From: WLXB01 sp040221475
GTDB lineage: Bacteria > Pseudomonadota > Alphaproteobacteria > Rhodospirillales > Rhodospirillaceae
DNA length: 64,000 nucleotides
Assembly (NCBI GenBank): GCA_040221475.1
Contig: JAVKEJ010000058.1
Span: 310,001-374,000 of the forward strand
Direction: 5' to 3'
Shown: positions 60,150-64,000 of the stretch, in pieces
Layout of the letters: every line of letters starts with the position of its first letter
How positions within the stretch are numbered: the stretch's first letter is position 1
Made by a program: the position numbers and the translations under genes
The notes under the pieces: model-generated
Database searches by the model: none
Told to the model about the DNA's origin: nothing
The model's input: the letters and a program-made list of their open reading frames with translations, nothing else

Positions 60150-61073
60150 ATGCGCCTAATCTTTATGGGAACACCCGACTTCTCCGTGCCGATTTTGGAA
60201 GCGTTGGCTGCTGCCCATGAAGTCATCGCTGTTTATGCGCAGCCGCCGAGCGTTTCTGGTCGGGGTCAAAAGCAACGCCTCAGTCCTGTGCATGCGCGTG
60301 CCGACGAACTTGGTATCCCAGTCTTCACGCCAAAAAGTCTTAAGTCAGAAAAAGCTCAAACGGAATTTGCGCGTCATAAAGCTGATGCTGCTGTTGTGGC
60401 GGCGTATGGTTTGATTTTACCGCAGGCCATTCTCGATGCGCCCCGTTTCGGCTGTCTGAATGTTCATGCGTCCTTGTTGCCAAGGTGGCGCGGCGCGGCT
60501 CCGATTCAACGCGCGATCATGGCCGGTGATGCCGAGAGCGGTGTGACGATCATGCAGATGGAAGCCGGGCTTGATACAGGGCCGATGTTGTTGCGTGAGT
60601 CTGTGGCTATTACTGACGTGACAACGGCGGGCACTTTACATGATGCGCTGTCAGAGCTGGGCGCACAGCTCATCGGTCCAGCTTTAAAGGGCTGTGAAAA
60701 CAACACCCTTAAAGCGCAGCCTCAGCCCGATGTAGGTGTAACGTACGCACCTAAAATTGATAAGGCGGAAGCCGCAATAGCTTTCGATAAGGCTGCCGCA
60801 GATGTCGTCAGGCATATTCATGGCTTATCGCCTTTTCCAGGCGGGTTTGTTGAAATCAATGGTCAGCGGATTAAGGTTTTGTTGGCTGAAGCGGTCCCAA
60901 TACCTGATTCACAGAGCGCAGAATCTGGAACGCTGTTAACTGAAGATTTTTTAATTGCGTGTGCCTCCGGAGGGATTCGCCCGCTAAGAGTGCAGCGCGC
61001 AGGTAAAGGGCCAGTTGAGACCGAGGCTTTCCTGCGGGGCTTTAAGTTGCCACTGGGGACCCGGGTCGGGTAG
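60150..61073 (+). CDS. fmt: Methionyl-tRNA formyltransferase
   Basis: 307 residues. RLIFMGTPDFSVPILEAL at the N-terminus, the folate-binding/catalytic NVHASLLPRWRGAAPIQRAI with the downstream Asp in TIMQMEAGLDTGPML, and the C-terminal OB-like domain. It formylates initiator Met-tRNA. Starts three bases after def. Confidence 0.97.
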   Translation: MRLIFMGTPDFSVPILEALAAAHEVIAVYAQPPSVSGRGQKQRLSPVHARADELGIPVFTPKSLKSEKAQTEFARHKADAAVVAAYGLILPQAILDAPRFGCLNVHASLLPRWRGAAPIQRAIMAGDAESGVTIMQMEAGLDTGPMLLRESVAITDVTTAGTLHDALSELGAQLIGPALKGCENNTLKAQPQPDVGVTYAPKIDKAEAAIAFDKAAADVVRHIHGLSPFPGGFVEINGQRIKVLLAEAVPIPDSQSAESGTLLTEDFLIACASGGIRPLRVQRAGKGPVETEAFLRGFKLPLGTRVG

Positions 61074-61115
61074 ACACTCTCTGAACCTTGAACAAGCCAA
61101 ACCGGATTCCCACCC

Positions 61116-61676
61116 ATGTTCGGACGTCGCCGCAAAGACATTGCCCGTGGAGACCGCGTTCATCTCTTTGCCCCCAGCCGCGAAGCAGGTGGGGATTACC
61201 TGGCGATGACCCGGTCAAATGTAAAGTATCATCAGCCGTGGGTTTTTCCGGCAACCGACGCGGGTCGTTATAAAATGTATCTGGAGCGTGTGAACAATGG
61301 CCGCACGCATGGCTTTTTTGTCGGGCAAAATGATGACGACAGGCTGATCGGTGTCATTAATATCAACGATGTCGTTATGGGCGGTTTTCAATCCGGGTCG
61401 CTAGGCTACTACGCAGATCTCGATGTGGCCGGAACGGGCCTAATGATGGAAGGCTTGGCTCTTGTATTGGATCATGCCTTTACTGCTCTTGGCCTGCACC
61501 GCCTGGAAGCCAATGTGCAGCCCGCCAATGCTGCATCTATTGGCTTAATTCGAAAGCTCGGTTTTAGAAAAGAGGGATTCTCGCCAAAGTTTCTGCAAAT
61601 CGACGGGATTTGGCGCGACCACGAACGATGGGCGATGCTTAGTGAAGATTGGCTGGCAGCGGCGGGACAGTATTAG
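61116..61676 (+). CDS. GNAT acetyltransferase (RimJ/RimL type)
   Basis: 186 residues. The GNAT features are GVININDVVMGGFQSGSLGYYADLDVAGTGLMMEGLALVLDHAF and LHRLEANVQPANAASIGLIRKLGFRKEGFSPKFLQIDGIWRDHERWAML, which is close to RimJ-type protein N-terminal acetyltransferases. The substrate is not certain. It lies between fmt and truA and ends one base before the truA GTG. Confidence 0.9.
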   Translation: MFGRRRKDIARGDRVHLFAPSREAGGDYLAMTRSNVKYHQPWVFPATDAGRYKMYLERVNNGRTHGFFVGQNDDDRLIGVININDVVMGGFQSGSLGYYADLDVAGTGLMMEGLALVLDHAFTALGLHRLEANVQPANAASIGLIRKLGFRKEGFSPKFLQIDGIWRDHERWAMLSEDWLAAAGQY

Positions 61677-61677
61677 A

Positions 61678-62418
61678 GTGCCAAGATTCAAGCTCACTAT
61701 TGAATACGACGGAACCATTTATTGCGGGTGGCAACGGCAGTTAAACGGCTTGTCCGTGCAACAGGTTCTGGAAGAGGCGGCCTCAGCGTACTGTCAGACA
61801 AAAATCATTGTTCATGGCGCAGGCCGCACGGATGCAGGTGTTCATGCCTTGGCGCAAGTTGCGCATGTGGATATTTCCCGCGACGACACCGGCCTGAAGG
61901 TGCGCGACGCGCTGAATGCTTTGGTCCGCCCTCATCCTATTGCGGTGCTCAAGGCGGAGCCAGTGGCAGATGATTTTCATGCCCGCTTTGATGCCTGTGA
62001 ACGGAGATACGTTTATCGCATTCTCACCCGCCGCGCGCCGGCGGCCCTGGAAAAAGATCGCGTGTGGTGGCTGTCCAAAGATATGAATGTTGAGGCCATG
62101 CATCAGGCCGCCCAGCGCCTGGTTGGGGAGCATGATTTTTCGTCTTTCCGCGCAACCGAGTGTCAAGCCAAAACGCCGGTTAAAACCCTCTATGCGTTAG
62201 ATGTCAGCCGTCAGGGTGAGACTATTGAAGTGTATGCCAAAGCCCCTTCCTTTCTACATCACCAAGTGCGCAACATGGTAGGGACCCTGAGTTTGGTCGG
62301 TGAAGGCAAATGGACCGCAGCTGATGTCAGTGCGGCCCTGGTGGCAAAAAACCGTGCGGCAGGTGGCCCGACTGCACCTCCGGGCGGCTTGTATCTCACA
62401 GAGGTGCGCTACCCTTAA
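61678..62418 (+). CDS. truA: tRNA pseudouridine synthase A
   Basis: 246 residues with GTG start at 61678 (VPRFKLTIEYDGTIYCGWQRQ), chosen because it directly follows the GNAT stop (61674-61676) and begins at the family start. The catalytic Asp is in GAGRTDAGVHALAQVAHVD; HHQVRNMVGTL is the C-terminal motif. It modifies uridines 38-40 of tRNAs. Its TAA overlaps the convergent membrane-protein stop as TTAA. Confidence 0.96.
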   Translation: MPRFKLTIEYDGTIYCGWQRQLNGLSVQQVLEEAASAYCQTKIIVHGAGRTDAGVHALAQVAHVDISRDDTGLKVRDALNALVRPHPIAVLKAEPVADDFHARFDACERRYVYRILTRRAPAALEKDRVWWLSKDMNVEAMHQAAQRLVGEHDFSSFRATECQAKTPVKTLYALDVSRQGETIEVYAKAPSFLHHQVRNMVGTLSLVGEGKWTAADVSAALVAKNRAAGGPTAPPGGLYLTEVRYP

Positions 62419-62987
62419 TTGGCGAGCATTCTCAGGGTGATCTGACCAACCAGCAGTGTCAGCAGGATGTCGAGCACCACAATGCCGATCCCCGTGCCCA
62501 GCGTGACCCTCAATCCCTCGCGCGCAATAAAGGCGGCGTATGTCACATAAGCCACAAAGATCATGCTGTCGAAAAAGCCGGAGATCGCCAGTGGCAGCAA
62601 CTCAAGTTGCGATAAAATAATGATTGGCATGGCGATAAAGCCCACTGCCAACTGAAACCAGTTGTAGGCGACCAAGTAACGGAAAAACGCTGCGTTGCGG
62701 TCTAACAGTTTGACCACAGACAGCATGGCAACCGGATAGAGAAACCAAAGCGTAATGTACTCAAGTCCTTCAACAAAAAACATGCGGAGTGCAGCCGGGG
62801 GTTGCTCGGCTGTCATGTACACGCTGATCTGGTAGATCGCTTGCAATGGGGCAACAAGCGCGGCAGCAATGAAGGAGCGCCAGAAGCCCTGTTCTGTTGC
62901 GTTAAAATAATCGAAGGCTTTCTCGTCCCAACGGGCAATACGCCATAAACCGTACAACGCGCCGGCGGCTTCTTTGGTGCTAATCAT
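62415..62987 (-). CDS. Hypothetical membrane protein, Yip1-like
   Basis: 190 residues with about five hydrophobic helices. RWDEKAFDYFNATEQGFWRSFIAAALVAPL at the N-terminus and repeated hydrophobic stretches (YITLWFLYPVAMLSVVKLL, LAVGFIAMPIIILSQL) suggest a Yip1-like integral membrane protein; I am not sure of the family. It is encoded nine bases after the dapE stop, so it likely shares that transcript. Confidence 0.75.
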   Translation of the reverse strand: MISTKEAAGALYGLWRIARWDEKAFDYFNATEQGFWRSFIAAALVAPLQAIYQISVYMTAEQPPAALRMFFVEGLEYITLWFLYPVAMLSVVKLLDRNAAFFRYLVAYNWFQLAVGFIAMPIIILSQLELLPLAISGFFDSMIFVAYVTYAAFIAREGLRVTLGTGIGIVVLDILLTLLVGQITLRMLAN

Positions 62988-62996
62988 GAAGCGTGA

Positions 62997-64000
62997 TCAT
63001 GATGAAAAGAAGCTCTGAAGAATACGTTTGTAGATTTCTGTCAGATCGTTCAAGTCGTTCACCGCCACTCGCTCATCAGACTTATGCATGGTCAGGCCGA
63101 CGAGGCCAAACTCGCAAACCGGGCAGGCGGCGCGAATAAAGCGGGCATCAGAGGTGCCGCCGCTGGTCGAGAGTTCAGGTGTTTTTTGCGTCACAGCCTG
63201 CACGGCCTTGGCAACCAATGTACTGAGGGGGCCGGGCGGCGTGACAAAAGACTCTCCGCTGATCTGAATATCCAAGTCATACATCGCGCCGTTGCTGGCG
63301 GCATCCAAACTAGTGCGGAGCCATTCGGAAAGGCTGGCACCGCTATGACTGTCGTTAAATCGAATGTTGAACGCCAATCGCGCACTGGCCGGAATCACGT
63401 TGGTCGCGTCATTGCCCACATCGACGGATGTGAGCGTCAGCGTTGAGGGTTGGAATGTTTCTGTTCCGTCATCCAATGGCTGGGCTGTCAACGCGTTGGC
63501 ATAGCGTAACAGCGCCGTGATGGGGTTGTCCGCCAGATGCGGATAGGCGGCATGGCCCTGGGTGCCATAGGCGGTGAGTTTGCCGTTCAAGCTGCCGCGG
63601 CGGCCAATCTTGATCATCTCGCCGAGCTGGGTGGGGTTTGTGGGTTCACCTACCACGCAGGCATCCAGCACCTCACCGCGGTTCTTCAGCCAGTTCAGCA
63701 TCTTCTTTGTGCCGTTGATGGCGGGGCCTTCCTCGTCCCCGGTGATGAGCAAGCTGATCGAGCCCGGCGGCTGGCCGTTGTCGTCGAGATAGCGCGTTGC
63801 CGCTGCCACAAAGCTGGCAATGGCCCCTTTCATGTCGGCAGCGCCGCGCCCGTATAAATGTTCGTCGATCACATCCCCGGCGAAAGGTTCAGTGGTCCAT
63901 CCAGTGCCAACGGGCACCACATCCGTATGGCCTGCAAAACAAAAGTTGGGGGCGGTCGTGCCGAGGCGGGCATACAAATTATCAACCGGGGCCGTGCCCG
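62997..64000 (-). CDS. dapE: Succinyl-diaminopimelate desuccinylase (5' end beyond window)
   Basis: 334 residues visible; the frame continues beyond the right edge (TAPVDNLYARLG before the segment), so perhaps the first 45-50 residues are missing. Metal ligands of the M20 family are seen: His in FAGHTDVVPVG, Asp in GRGAADMKGAI, Glu in ITGDEEGPA, Glu in VVGEPTNP and the C-terminal His in GLTMHKSDERV. It forms LL-diaminopimelate for lysine and peptidoglycan synthesis. Confidence 0.95.
   Translation of the reverse strand, partial: GTAPVDNLYARLGTTAPNFCFAGHTDVVPVGTGWTTEPFAGDVIDEHLYGRGAADMKGAIASFVAAATRYLDDNGQPPGSISLLITGDEEGPAINGTKKMLNWLKNRGEVLDACVVGEPTNPTQLGEMIKIGRRGSLNGKLTAYGTQGHAAYPHLADNPITALLRYANALTAQPLDDGTETFQPSTLTLTSVDVGNDATNVIPASARLAFNIRFNDSHSGASLSEWLRTSLDAASNGAMYDLDIQISGESFVTPPGPLSTLVAKAVQAVTQKTPELSTSGGTSDARFIRAACPVCEFGLVGLTMHKSDERVAVNDLNDLTEIYKRILQSFFSS

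Overview
The window reads as a chromosome segment of an alphaproteobacterium, most likely a Rhodospirillales-like marine or freshwater lineage. The class is supported by gene order and content: ffs-dnaX-ybaB-recR; a separate F1 operon atpHAGDC next to priA, fsa, DUF484 and xerC; gpmI-envC-ctpA-(YibQ-type deacetylase)-rppH; def-fmt-truA-dapE; and a DinB with an N-terminal zinc ribbon. The order-level placement is an inference. By eye GC is in the mid-to-high fifties. I see no tRNA, rRNA, phage, transposase or CRISPR array.

1-20 kb is a mixed accessory/housekeeping region. It holds a DUF1499 membrane protein (partial), a CoxG-CoxS-CoxM set of a molybdenum hydroxylase with no large subunit beside it, a two-component sodium/solute symporter (DUF4212 plus VC_2705-type), dinB, an ABC exporter, a soluble histidine kinase with about five PAS domains, arfB, sufE, two TPR proteins, an EAL phosphodiesterase-like protein, a bicupin, an exported VOC protein and gamma-glutamyltranspeptidase. 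20-28 kb is a catabolic cluster: amidohydrolase, acyl-CoA ligase, DUF59 protein, Tat-exported amidohydrolase and FAD oxidase, nearly all abutting or overlapping, followed by a 2H phosphoesterase-like protein and an aromatic-ring FAD hydroxylase. Its substrate cannot be read from sequence. 28.1-29.1 kb is a repeat zone with an intact GIY-YIG gene, a decayed second copy and arrays of half-palindromes.

29-64 kb is mostly core: pyrC, a helical-repeat protein, an alpha/beta hydrolase lacking its catalytic Ser and His, a YCII-like protein, rhomboid protease, xerC/DUF484/fsa, priA, atpHAGDC, a diiron ferritin-like protein, the rppH-to-gpmI block, 4.5S RNA, dnaX-ybaB-recR, a DUF4136-like lipoprotein, NfeD/SPFH, rmuC, a DUF4139 protein, def, fmt, a GNAT, truA, a membrane protein and dapE (cut by the right edge).

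Two patterns recur that no single gene explains. First, at least six genes carry a perfect or near-perfect tandem duplication of 13-25 bases that spans their own stop codon (symporter, EAL, VOC, the 30.3 kb helical protein, rhomboid, the 59.1 kb membrane protein). Second, two palindrome types (A, CCCTCGG-type; B, GGACTAAATCC-type) flank the GIY-YIG gene, and also occur together without it at 26.0 kb, as if the nuclease gene and the palindromes form one dispersed unit with an empty form.
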